A DNA stretch of 64,000 nucleotides from positions 558,001 to 622,000 of the forward strand of contig CANMSO010000003.1 in NCBI GenBank assembly GCA_947500545.1, given 5' to 3'. The position numbers were made by a program, and so were the translations under genes. Positions 25,695-33,685 of the stretch are shown here, piece by piece. This stretch comes from an uncultured Aquimarina sp. (GTDB lineage: Bacteria; Bacteroidota; Bacteroidia; Flavobacteriales; Flavobacteriaceae). The first letter of the stretch is position 1; every line of letters begins with the position of its first letter. The notes under the pieces are model-generated. The model did not search any database and had not been told where the DNA came from. It saw only the letters and a list, made by a program, of their open reading frames with translations.

Positions 25695-26598
25695 GTTTAT
25701 CTATTTGGTCAGAAATGTGATCAACACATTTTAAGTTAGAGTATTGGTTTTTAGAATCTGAATAGGCCCATATTAAAGATGTGACATTTTCAGGTTCTTT
25801 GTATATGCCCTTGCTTAAATCCTGTTTTATGTTAGTTAGAACATATATGATATCTCTTGCTTTAGAAATGGTTTCGTCGATATCTTCTATCGATAATTTA
25901 CTTGAATTCACTATCATTTTCAGTTTGAATCGCAAATTGTATAACTCTGTAAAGTAAGTCTTTCCTATATCAATGTAATAAGTGGACAACAAGGAATTAA
26001 TGCAATGAGTTTCGAAGAATGTTTTTTTCTGAGGATCCTTCTTAATAACAATTAGTGTATTTACTATTGAGGTTAATTCAGTAATCAATGCTGATAGGCG
26101 TTTGACATTTTCTCTTTGCTTTTCCTCATGAATACTGAAATTTTCTTTTTCAATAAAATCGGATACAGGATTATCACTTTCATTTGGATTAAGTTCTATC
26201 TCGGTAATAATATTTTTAATTTCATCTTTAAATTTTCTGTATCCAGCTGCAGTGTCTTTATATTCGATGCACCAGTATCCCTGTAGATCAGATGGTACGT
26301 CTGAGTAACTTTGTGAAACAATAATTGTTCTTTTGCTCAAACAATGTCGAACACCTAGTTCATAGAAGACATTCGCGTTCTTATCTGTGAGGTCAGCTAA
26401 AACTATTGGAGCAGTTTTTAACTCATGCAGAATACTTTTAATTAAATTCCCTCTTGTAGGCTTGATTCTTTTGCATTTATAGTTTAATTCTTCGAATGTT
26501 TTGGAAAACATTTCATTAAATATATCAGTCCATTCCGATGAAGTTTTACTAATAGTGTCTGAAAATGGCATTATAACAAAAACTGATTTTTCCTGCAT
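25684..26598 (-). CDS. TIR/nucleoside-deoxyribosyltransferase-like domain protein with helical C-terminus
   Basis: 304 residues. The N-terminal 120 match the nucleoside 2-deoxyribosyltransferase/TIR-like Rossmannoid fold. They contain VFVIMPFSDT (residues 6-15), a PIVLADLTDKNANVFYELGVRH block with candidate catalytic Glu80, and the strand RTIIVSQ. The remaining 180 residues are charged and helical. Such domains act on NAD or nucleotides in bacterial immunity and signalling, or in nucleotide salvage (family knowledge; the activity here is inference). It overlaps the following alpha/beta-hydrolase gene by 11 bp and is preceded by a family-A repeat. The same domain occurs in the gene at 33686. 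Confidence 0.72.
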   Translation of the reverse strand: MQEKSVFVIMPFSDTISKTSSEWTDIFNEMFSKTFEELNYKCKRIKPTRGNLIKSILHELKTAPIVLADLTDKNANVFYELGVRHCLSKRTIIVSQSYSDVPSDLQGYWCIEYKDTAAGYRKFKDEIKNIITEIELNPNESDNPVSDFIEKENFSIHEEKQRENVKRLSALITELTSIVNTLIVIKKDPQKKTFFETHCINSLLSTYYIDIGKTYFTELYNLRFKLKMIVNSSKLSIEDIDETISKARDIIYVLTNIKQDLSKGIYKEPENVTSLIWAYSDSKNQYSNLKCVDHISDQIDKLDA

Positions 26599-26669
26599 CC
26601 TTTTTCTTTTTTATTGCTATGACAATTAATCACAACTGTATATGCCTAATTGGGTTCACTTTTCAAATA

Positions 26670-26822
26670 CAAAATGACAATATGAATTTACTGGAGGGGA
26701 AGTGATGATATAAAAATACCAATTTATTTCAAACTAACCATAATATTTTCCGGTTTATTGGATGTAATGGTAAGACAAACAGATCGTTATAGTTTGCAAA
26801 CATACTTGACGCTAATGAATAG
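26670..26822. repeat. Dispersed repeat family A, copy 2 (about 150 bp)
   Basis: The core starts AAAATGACAATATGAATTTA and runs through AAATACCAATTTATTTCA to TAACCATAAT. The match to copy 1 (19536-19685) continues through GTTATAGTTTG and ACTTGA. It lies 71 bp upstream of the TIR/NDT-like gene start. Confidence 0.75.
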
Positions 26823-26852
26823 TTACTATTATGATTCCTGTTTTTATATTTT

Positions 26853-26897
26853 GCAATGCAATGACGCCACTAGTCACAGACTAGCGGTAGCGGGGGT
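26853..26897. repeat. REP-like repeat family B, copy 3
   Basis: CCACTAGTC-ACA-GACTAGCGG stem, then TAGCGGGGG, preceded by CAATGACG. It ends 10 bp past the stop codon of the 26908..27801 gene. Confidence 0.75.
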
Positions 26898-26907
26898 TAT
26901 GCTTTGT

Positions 26908-27801
26908 TTATTTTCTAAAGTCGGCCTTTGAATATTCGAAACAATATTCATTGTTTTCAAGAGTTTTAAAGCATCCTTTGATGTTCTTAAAGGTAGTGCG
27001 GTTAGGTTTATCGTGTTCTAAAAGGAGTTCCCCTATTTGAAATAGACAATTATCTTTTTCTAAATAGATAAATCCATCCTTAGCTTTATTCTCTTTATCA
27101 ATTAATTCGTAGTTATTTGCTGATTCTTGGATTAAGTCCCTTGAAACCAGAATTTTGTGAAAGGAATTTATAGATACGTCAACATCTAATTTCTTCTTGA
27201 GTTGAGTACTATCCATTTTTGAATCAAAAATTTCAACAAATTCTTCAAAATAATTGCCATTAAACATAACTGCAGATAGATTTGAGTTATCTGCCATATT
27301 TTCTAATTTGAATGATGTAAGTAAAAGAGCCATACCCATTGTTGAATCAATAGAAACAAGCAATGGATAGTATAATTCTTGAACTGAATTTGCTTCTATT
27401 TTTAACGGTAACTCAATCGAGTTCTCAAGATGAATATCGTTGTCGGTATATCTTATGTTTTCGAAAAATGGATATAGTATATTTTTATATTGATGGTTAT
27501 CAATTTCAAGGTGGGAATTAGTTATTGTTATTGGAAATTCAGACTTGTTGCTAATTCTGATTTTTTGCCATTCGAGTATTTCCGAGACATATAGGTTTTT
27601 CTTAGTTCTTGTTACTTCAGAAATATGCCAAAACTTTTGCTTTGACTCTAATCTTACAATTTCAACAGATTCATTTCTTTTTTCAAAAAAGTCAATGGTT
27701 GAGAAAACTATGGCTGGAATTGCTAGTAGTAATGCTATGATAGAAATTGTATCACTTCTTTGCCATTTTTGTTTTTTACCCATAACAAATTCTGTGTTCA
27801 A
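26908..27801 (-). CDS. Single-span membrane protein of unknown function
   Basis: 297 residues. A short Lys/Arg-rich N-terminus precedes one membrane helix (about residues 17-33, ISIIALLLAIPAIVFSTI). The remaining 260 residues are a soluble domain with alternating beta strands and helices and no recognised motif. The layout (small cytoplasmic tail, one helix, large domain) suggests a membrane-anchored sensor or accessory protein. It is bounded by a REP-like repeat after its stop and by the large palindrome E2 before its start. Function unknown. Confidence 0.6.
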   Translation of the reverse strand: MNTEFVMGKKQKWQRSDTISIIALLLAIPAIVFSTIDFFEKRNESVEIVRLESKQKFWHISEVTRTKKNLYVSEILEWQKIRISNKSEFPITITNSHLEIDNHQYKNILYPFFENIRYTDNDIHLENSIELPLKIEANSVQELYYPLLVSIDSTMGMALLLTSFKLENMADNSNLSAVMFNGNYFEEFVEIFDSKMDSTQLKKKLDVDVSINSFHKILVSRDLIQESANNYELIDKENKAKDGFIYLEKDNCLFQIGELLLEHDKPNRTTFKNIKGCFKTLENNEYCFEYSKADFRK

Positions 27802-27809
27802 TAAAGTAT

Positions 27810-28001
27810 AACGGTTTGTGTATGGAACGTAGCGTACAAAAAGACAATAACTTTTCGGATTAACACAGAGCCGAATTTTTATATTTTGTTTTAATTTTTC
27901 AGTTTTAAAGCCAAATTAAAAATTTGGCGGTCTTTGCAAATATGTAAAAGTTTTTCGGTTAATCACCTACTAGCTATGTTTTATACACCGTGTTGTACAA
28001 C
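27810..28001. repeat. Imperfect palindrome E2 with AACGGTTTGTGTAT...ATACACCGTGTT borders
   Basis: The left arm (27810-27833) and right arm (27973-27994) are imperfect inverted copies: AACGGTTTGTGTATGGAACG against the complement AACACGGTGTATAAAACATA. The 139-bp centre has a further inverted pair around AAATTAAAAATTT. It occupies nearly the whole gap between the 297-residue and 245-residue genes. Confidence 0.65.
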
Positions 28002-28014
28002 GTTGAACTACGTA

Positions 28015-28752
28015 CTACCTCAATTTCAAATCTTCTCCTGTAATTATTTTGATAAGCATTTCAGCCATTTCGAGTGATATAATTCCGTCAATAATCAGGT
28101 TTTCAAACTTTCCTTTAATTACCTCTGTCCAATTTTTTTTATTTAAGCCGAGAATCAATTCTTTAATTTCTTCGGTCTCGTCAAAAATTATTTGCTGCCC
28201 AAAACCTAATTTCTGTAATTGTATTTCAAAAGTCTCAAAGTTGCTTTCATATTTAAGGATTTCCTCTCTGGAAAAATAATCTTTTTCTTTCTCAATTTTA
28301 CTTTCTCTAAAATACCATTCTAAAAGCTCAATAAAAGGTTCGAAGAAGTAAGTATTAAAATATTCGTGATATTTATAATAATCCCCTCTCGGCTCGTACC
28401 AATCATTTGCTAATTCGATAAAATGGTTTGAGTATTTATTCTCAGAATTATTTTTATTTAGTATCTCAAAATATCCAAAAGCCCCTTGAAATTCTCTTGC
28501 TGTAAGAGTATTTAGAATTTCTTTTTTATTTATTCTCCAATTCATCGTCATTCGGTCTTCACTCAACATTTTTTTCAGTTCAGAAAAATCCTCTTGAATT
28601 CGTTCAACCGTTCGTTTGGAAATTGGCTGTTCATTGAGGAACTGTAAAAATTGTGGAATTTTGATTTCCAAATGCTCTCTATCGGAGTATCTTATATCAG
28701 ATGAATAATCTGAAATCTTGTCCGTTATTTCGTCTAAATTTAGGTTTCTCAT
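28015..28752 (-). CDS. Cytoplasmic helical protein of unknown function
   Basis: 245 residues, strongly charged and mostly helical, without signal or membrane segments. Motif-like pieces are ISKRTVERIQEDFSELKKML near residue 40 and LANDWYEPRGDYYKYHEYF near residue 115, neither of which I can assign to a family. It is preceded by two perfect DNA palindromes (28775-28792 and 28809-28842) that could be regulator-binding sites, and followed by palindrome E2. A stand-alone accessory gene. Confidence 0.6.
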   Translation of the reverse strand: MRNLNLDEITDKISDYSSDIRYSDREHLEIKIPQFLQFLNEQPISKRTVERIQEDFSELKKMLSEDRMTMNWRINKKEILNTLTAREFQGAFGYFEILNKNNSENKYSNHFIELANDWYEPRGDYYKYHEYFNTYFFEPFIELLEWYFRESKIEKEKDYFSREEILKYESNFETFEIQLQKLGFGQQIIFDETEEIKELILGLNKKNWTEVIKGKFENLIIDGIISLEMAEMLIKIITGEDLKLR

Positions 28753-28774
28753 CTATGTTGTACAACAATTGGCT

Positions 28775-28792
28775 AAAGGACATATGTCCTTT
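28775..28792. promoter_or_regulatory. Perfect 18-bp palindrome, candidate operator
   Basis: AAAGGACATATGTCCTTT is perfectly self-complementary and lies 23 bp upstream of the start codon at 28752 on the minus strand, a position where a dimeric regulator could act. No regulator is assigned. Confidence 0.45.
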
Positions 28793-28808
28793 ATATTTTA
28801 TTACCGTT

Positions 28809-28842
28809 TGTATACGTTTATAACTATTTGTAAACGTATACA
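28809..28842. promoter_or_regulatory. 12-bp inverted repeat with 10-bp spacer, candidate operator
   Basis: TGTATACGTTTA (28809-28820) and TAAACGTATACA (28831-28842) are perfect inverted copies, each containing the self-complementary GTATAC. It is 57 bp upstream of the 28015..28752 start. It could be a paired operator or a hairpin in a leader RNA. Confidence 0.45.
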
Positions 28843-28860
28843 GAACGCTTATTTCTAATC

Positions 28861-28936
28861 CAAAATGACGATAAGAATTTACTTTGTGAAGTAGGGGTAA
28901 GGTGAAAATACAATTTTATTTTAATATGACCATGTG
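28861..28936. repeat. Dispersed repeat family A, copy 3
   Basis: The core begins AAAATGACGATAAGAATTTA and runs through GAAAATACAATTTTATTTTA to ATGACCATG. It sits directly after the stop of the 28945..30465 gene and upstream of the palindromes of the next gene. Confidence 0.75.
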
Positions 28937-28944
28937 GTTACTCG

Positions 28945-30465
28945 TTACCGTATAAAATACATGCTGGCAATTTTACCGTTCGTAACTTCGTAGATCGCCA
29001 CAGCACCAAAAGTGTCGCCATTGGCGGTTACCTCTTCTAGGTCTATAACGATATTGCCAATCACCATACGGTTTTTGACTTCGCTATGTAAATCTGGTGT
29101 GGTTGTGAAAAAGCCAGTAAACATCTCGCGTAATTTTTCTTTTCCTTCAAAACTAGGGGTATTAGGATAATCAAATGCCTTGATATCATCTGCAAATGTT
29201 TTTGTAAAGGCATCTATGTCTTTGGCATTATAGGCTACTAGCTGCTCCTGTACAACAGCTTTTGCACCGGGGTTGCTTTCTTTCTCGAAAAGAAAAGTCA
29301 TACTGGTGATCTTACCATTCTCTACTTGATAAATTGCTATCTGGCGGTTGTTTTTGCCGTTGTCTGTGGCCAGCTCTTCATCTATAACCGTATTACCCAT
29401 GACCATACGATTTACCACTTTTACAGAAGATTTGTTATTGGTCAGGTATTGTTTGTAATTGGCTTTTAGGGTTTCCTTACCTGTATACAACGTATCACCT
29501 GGGAATTTGCGTACCACTACATCTTTGGCGTAACAAGAAGCAAAACCGTCTAGATCAACTTTATTATACGTATCTACCTGTTTTTGAACAATAACGGCAG
29601 GGGATTCTTCTGAAACTACGGCCAAATGTTTGCCATCATTACTTACGGCGATTCTGGATATTTGATTAATTTCCTCTTCTTCAAAACGATGTAATACACT
29701 AAAATCCTTATCTGTTTTGGGATTAAATTTGGCAATAAGCTTACCAGCTCCCATGATCATAGTGCCATCTGCCAACCAATGCATATCTTCGATGTTAAGC
29801 GGTAGGGATTTTATTGCTGCAGTGGCTCCAGTAACAGGGTTCATAGATTTTACAGTCCAAGTATCCTTCTCTTTACTAATAAAACTCACTAAGTCTGAGT
29901 TTGGGATTTTATGCAATGAGCGACCCACATTTTTCTGCACCGTTTGGTTGGTGTTGTCTTTTAAGTTAGAGACGACCAGATCCATTCTATCTTCTACTAA
30001 CACAGATGAAACCAGAATATGCTCGTTGTACCAAACGTGATATCCAACTTTTTGATCTTTTAGTAGCACTTTTGATGCTGCGGTCTTTACATTATATGCA
30101 TACAAGCGCTGCAATCCATCTTTATCTAAACGAATCGCAGAAACCGCTTCTTTACCCGGTATTTTTAAAGGAGAATATTCACTCCCAGAGGTGGTGTTGG
30201 TAAAATACGTAGTAGTTGCATCGGGTATGTTGTACCACGCGATATCGGTTTGGCCATTTCTGGTAGCAGCGTAGAGTATTGTATTGTTGTTGTAAAAAGA
30301 AGGCTGGTTGTTATACCCTTTGTTATTAGAAATATTTCTAAGGTTTACCAGTTCGATTTTATCCTCTTCGCTTGTAATATCAAGTAGGTATACATTAGTG
30401 TTAGATTGCGCAAATAGTGAGATGTTGATTACAAGAAATGCCAGGAGGAAAAGTATGTTTTTCAT
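28945..30465 (-). CDS. Exported TolB-like propeller protein with two C-terminal SnoaL-like domains
   Basis: 506 residues with a signal peptide (cleavage near LFAQS, about residue 19). Residues 30-290 show TolB/WD40-like strands (GQTDIAWYN, EYSPLKIPG, DGKHLAVVS). Two SnoaL-like/NTF2-fold domains follow, at about 295-395 and 400-506. Each carries a FPGDTLYTGKETLKANYKQY- or YPNTPSFEGKEKLREMF-type block, then NRMVMGNTVIDEE or NRMVIGNIVIDLE, then a GKI.SM strand. The pair looks like an internal duplication. The combination of propeller and SnoaL is unusual. It is probably periplasmic; function unknown. Confidence 0.75.
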   Translation of the reverse strand: MKNILFLLAFLVINISLFAQSNTNVYLLDITSEEDKIELVNLRNISNNKGYNNQPSFYNNNTILYAATRNGQTDIAWYNIPDATTTYFTNTTSGSEYSPLKIPGKEAVSAIRLDKDGLQRLYAYNVKTAASKVLLKDQKVGYHVWYNEHILVSSVLVEDRMDLVVSNLKDNTNQTVQKNVGRSLHKIPNSDLVSFISKEKDTWTVKSMNPVTGATAAIKSLPLNIEDMHWLADGTMIMGAGKLIAKFNPKTDKDFSVLHRFEEEEINQISRIAVSNDGKHLAVVSEESPAVIVQKQVDTYNKVDLDGFASCYAKDVVVRKFPGDTLYTGKETLKANYKQYLTNNKSSVKVVNRMVMGNTVIDEELATDNGKNNRQIAIYQVENGKITSMTFLFEKESNPGAKAVVQEQLVAYNAKDIDAFTKTFADDIKAFDYPNTPSFEGKEKLREMFTGFFTTTPDLHSEVKNRMVIGNIVIDLEEVTANGDTFGAVAIYEVTNGKIASMYFIR

Positions 30466-30519
30466 GAGATCGTGTGGATTTGTGTGTAGTGTTTTTAGTT
30501 GAATTTAATTGATAACATA

Positions 30520-30933
30520 TCAGTCAAAAGGAATTAGGTCAGGTTCTAAATATTTGGTTTTAGCTTTATCTGAATTATAAATATCGAATCCGTAATGTGA
30601 AGCCATTAATTCCTTAAAACTGTACTTCAACCGTGGAAATTCTGTAATAAAATCCTTGAAATTATCAGCGTTCGATTTTAACCAAAAGTGGTACACCGCT
30701 TTGATCGCAGCAATGGTAAGCGTCAAGTTATATTTATCCTTGGCTCCAACGAACTCCACAAATTTTTGCAGTTGAGAGCATATGTTTTTTTCGGCTTGTT
30801 CTATTCCGTATTTGTTGATATTAATCCACGCTAATCTCAAATGAGCTTCATGAGAAAATTCAGTTGGAGGTAAGGCACAAGTAATGAATTGTTGTTCAAA
30901 TTCAGCATCAGAAAATTCAAAATGTTTTTCCAT
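30520..30933 (-). CDS. Conserved hypothetical cytoplasmic protein
   Basis: 137 residues without signal or membrane segment. PTEFSHEAHLRLAWININKYG and LTIAAIKAVYHFWLK suggest a small all-helical protein with conserved His and Trp residues, a pattern I have seen in short hypothetical proteins of Bacteroidota and Proteobacteria. No function can be assigned. The ATG at 30933 follows a T-rich stretch and no better start exists. Confidence 0.6.
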   Translation of the reverse strand: MEKHFEFSDAEFEQQFITCALPPTEFSHEAHLRLAWININKYGIEQAEKNICSQLQKFVEFVGAKDKYNLTLTIAAIKAVYHFWLKSNADNFKDFITEFPRLKYSFKELMASHYGFDIYNSDKAKTKYLEPDLIPFD

Positions 30934-31023
30934 GTTTTCTTTTTTAATTACTTACACCGTTAAATATAACAATTATAGCAGTATAACAGAAGGATGTGTT
31001 TTGTTATGCGAAGTGTTTTGTGT

Positions 31024-31851
31024 TTATTTTTTGTTACTATAAGTTGCGTTTAACGTTTGTTTTGGCCATTTTTTGCCAGTAGGAATCAATGTTCTTAGGG
31101 TAGAATTGATTAAACGAGGGAACATTTTTTTTGGTTTTCTAACACTTAAAATAAAAGATCTGGTGCTTTTTTCAATTGAAGAAAGCGCATGTTCTTTTGA
31201 TTTTGAATCCAAAATTCTATTGGCATTGTACCAGGAAACAGCGCGGCTTACCCTAATCCCATAATTGGTTAAAAACTCATCAAACTGACCCGTAATTTTG
31301 TCTAGAAATGCGATATTACCATGATACCTATTTTTAATTGCCTGTTGTACAATGTCTATTCTTTTGGCTAATACTTCGTTAATTAAATAATAATCATTGA
31401 TTCTAGAGGTTTCCTTACTTTCATTTGATGCTACGAGTGCCAAGGGGAGATCATATCCTATATGTGCGGATAACGGAAACATTAAACATTCAAAAACGTA
31501 GGAACGTTTTGTACAAATAGCAAGGTATACATCGATCCAGGGTTTACAATCACTTTTTGTATAGAAATCTGAGTGCGTACTTATCTCAGTAGTATTTTTT
31601 AACTCATCATCTATAGCATTCATGGCATTAAAAAACCTATTGGCAAAATTTTCAGAAAGCATGGCCACCCAATCAACATCTGAAAATCCCAATACATTAG
31701 TTTTAAGCGCATCACTTAACTCTAGATGGAGTAGGTGAAAGGCCAATGCGCATACCGCTCTTTCATCTTTGATCGTTTCATAGCGTTCATTATACTCCTT
31801 GAATTTTTCTGCCAGGTCACTAATCCTATTGTGTGCGGTTTTGGATGTCAT
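31024..31851 (-). CDS. DUF5995-like protein
   Basis: 275 residues, helical and cytoplasmic. It resembles the DUF5995 family by its opening ISDLAEKFKEYNERYETIKD, the VDWVAMLSENFANRFFNAM block, and MFPLSAHIGYDLPLALV with its conserved HI.YDL. Members are uncharacterised. It stands alone, with a family-A repeat 31 bp upstream of the start. The C-terminal 40 residues are rich in Lys and Arg. Confidence 0.6.
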   Translation of the reverse strand: MTSKTAHNRISDLAEKFKEYNERYETIKDERAVCALAFHLLHLELSDALKTNVLGFSDVDWVAMLSENFANRFFNAMNAIDDELKNTTEISTHSDFYTKSDCKPWIDVYLAICTKRSYVFECLMFPLSAHIGYDLPLALVASNESKETSRINDYYLINEVLAKRIDIVQQAIKNRYHGNIAFLDKITGQFDEFLTNYGIRVSRAVSWYNANRILDSKSKEHALSSIEKSTRSFILSVRKPKKMFPRLINSTLRTLIPTGKKWPKQTLNATYSNKK

Positions 31852-31882
31852 CGAACAATCTTATTTCTGATACATTTTTATA

Positions 31883-31956
31883 ACAAATGACGATAAGAAT
31901 TTACTAAAAGAAGAGGTGGTATTAAATTACCATTTTATTTTAGATCATCATAGTAT
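31883..31956. repeat. Dispersed repeat family A, copy 4
   Basis: The core begins CAAATGACGATAAGAATTTA and runs through AAATTACCATTTTATTTTAG to CATCATAG. It is 31 bp upstream of the DUF5995-like start on the minus strand. Confidence 0.72.
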
Positions 31957-32032
31957 AATCTTAATTTTTGATTACATCCAGTTATAAAAAATGTTAGTGA
32001 GATGCTTTATAATGATTGCATAGGTTTCTTGT

Positions 32033-32677
32033 TTACAAAAGTTGATTCCGTTTTCTTAAACATTGTATACATACAACCAGATACCATAGCGCTAATAGAG
32101 GACCAAAAATATAGGGCATATCTAATTCGTATGGTGTTAACGGAAAAGCGTAAAATTTTACAACTAGGAGTATAACAGCAAGCAACAAACCAGAAATGCT
32201 CCATAATTTTCCAAAAAACGGATGTTTTATCATAGCAATGGAGAATACTATGGTTGCGATTCCTACAAAAAAGTCGGCAGAGACATCCAGTCCAAGATGA
32301 ACAGGATTCACAGTTTTACGAATCCATTCGAATAAATCCAAATCATGTTGATTTGTTAGTTGTTTTTTGTAATGACCAAGATATCCCAGAAAAGTAAGTT
32401 GTACGACCAGCATCACGTTTAATAATGTGCCAAACACAAAAACAAATTGAGCTCCTATTTGTGTGAGAATAGTTGGTTTATGATGCATCATGGTATGATG
32501 AATAGCAAAGCCCGACATAGAAATTAAAATTCCGAATATGCCGGCTAAAAATATCTCTAGATAACTAGGGAGTGAAATAGCTAGTAAAATAGGGTATAGT
32601 ATGTTTGCAACAATACCAGAAATCGCACCAAACAATATCCATTGTTTAGACAAGATTAATTTAGTCTCGGTTTTCAT
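32033..32677 (-). CDS. Multi-span membrane protein of unknown function
   Basis: 214 residues with about six predicted membrane helices (for example ISGIVANILYPILLAISLPS, FVFGTLLNVMLVVQL, LLLAVILLVVKFYAFPL). A short loop contains HHTMMHHK, rich in His. No family is recognised; the fold could be a DUF4386-like or other small integral protein. The LytTR regulator gene is 82 bp upstream on the same strand, so the two could be one unit, with this protein as a target. Confidence 0.6.
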   Translation of the reverse strand: MKTETKLILSKQWILFGAISGIVANILYPILLAISLPSYLEIFLAGIFGILISMSGFAIHHTMMHHKPTILTQIGAQFVFVFGTLLNVMLVVQLTFLGYLGHYKKQLTNQHDLDLFEWIRKTVNPVHLGLDVSADFFVGIATIVFSIAMIKHPFFGKLWSISGLLLAVILLVVKFYAFPLTPYELDMPYIFGPLLALWYLVVCIQCLRKRNQLL

Positions 32678-32759
32678 GTATAAGAATTTTGATTCAAATA
32701 AATTAAGAATCTATAGGATACATGGCGTATTTAATGGGTTTGTGGAGAACGTACACCTT

Positions 32760-33587
32760 TTAGGGGTGTAACGATAATTGTTGTTTTATTTGGCGAACGT
32801 AGTTTTGAGAAACAGGAATTTTTTCCTCATATTTTTTAAGTGAGAGTATTGCCGATCTGCTACTTAATTTTTCAATTTCGAAGAACTTACTATTGATAAG
32901 ATATCTTCTATGGCATCTTAGAATAGGTGAAATAGGATTGATGAGTTGCGATGCTAGGTTTTTGAGACTGGATCTAAGCGTAATTCTTTTCTTAATTCCG
33001 TTTGATTCATAATATATATCTACATAGTTATCATCACTTTTAATGTACAAAATTTCGTTTAAATTCAACGTTATAGATTTTCCATTTTCTGTGGTGACAA
33101 GATAATTTTCGTTTAGGGTAAGAAGTGATAATTTTTCTTTATTTAGATATTTCCAAATACCTAAGGTTAGAAAACAAATAACAAAACAAATGACTAATGT
33201 TCTTTTAAGAATAAGCCAAAATCCTTGCCAGGTAAAGTCATCAAAGTCTTCCCAATAACTTTTATACAAAAAGACATTGATGCTTATAAATAGTAGAAGA
33301 ATTGAATACCAAATCAATGCTTTTCCTAATGACCATTTTTTAAATACTTGAGGGAACAATGTGGGGATTAGTACTTCCATTATAAGAATAGATGCCATAA
33401 ATACGATTCCGAAACCAAAAATGATGAGATATACATACCACGCTGCATTTTCACTTTTAATTCCGAATGGATTTAATAGAATCAAAAATAAGCTGCCAAC
33501 AATACCTGCCGTCATGATCCACAAGAAGGCTTTTCTTATCTTTTTTGGTCTTGGGAAAGGTGTATGTAGAAAATCAAATATTCCCAT
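32760..33587 (-). CDS. LytTR-family DNA-binding regulator with membrane N-terminus
   Basis: 275 residues. Four membrane helices (about residues 18-150) are followed by a C-terminal LytTR DNA-binding domain (about 170-270). That domain shows the typical ILYIKSDDNYVDIYY, LRSSLKNLASQL, ILRCHRRYLIN and KIPVSQNYV pieces. Such membrane-anchored LytTR proteins without a receiver domain are frequent in Bacteroidota and probably respond to a membrane signal. Likely targets are the adjacent membrane protein or genes elsewhere. Confidence 0.88.
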   Translation of the reverse strand: MGIFDFLHTPFPRPKKIRKAFLWIMTAGIVGSLFLILLNPFGIKSENAAWYVYLIIFGFGIVFMASILIMEVLIPTLFPQVFKKWSLGKALIWYSILLLFISINVFLYKSYWEDFDDFTWQGFWLILKRTLVICFVICFLTLGIWKYLNKEKLSLLTLNENYLVTTENGKSITLNLNEILYIKSDDNYVDIYYESNGIKKRITLRSSLKNLASQLINPISPILRCHRRYLINSKFFEIEKLSSRSAILSLKKYEEKIPVSQNYVRQIKQQLSLHP

Positions 33588-33685
33588 AATTGGTTTATAA
33601 TGATTTAGATATGAAAAATTATTTCAAATCATATTGATGATCGATTATGATTACCAAATTTCTGCATCATTAGGATGAGTTGTAT

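Larger units (their letters stand above)
26599..26907. other. Repeat-bearing intergenic gap
   Basis: 309 bp between the 297-residue gene's stop (26908) and the TIR/NDT-like gene's start (26598). In gene orientation it holds a REP-like element (family B, copy 3) and then a long family-A element. No additional gene is visible. Confidence 0.6.

Noticed and set aside
19523..28760. CRISPR array for the repeated gap elements
   Set aside because: Copies are dispersed among genes with no regular spacers and no cas genes; they are interspersed repeats.
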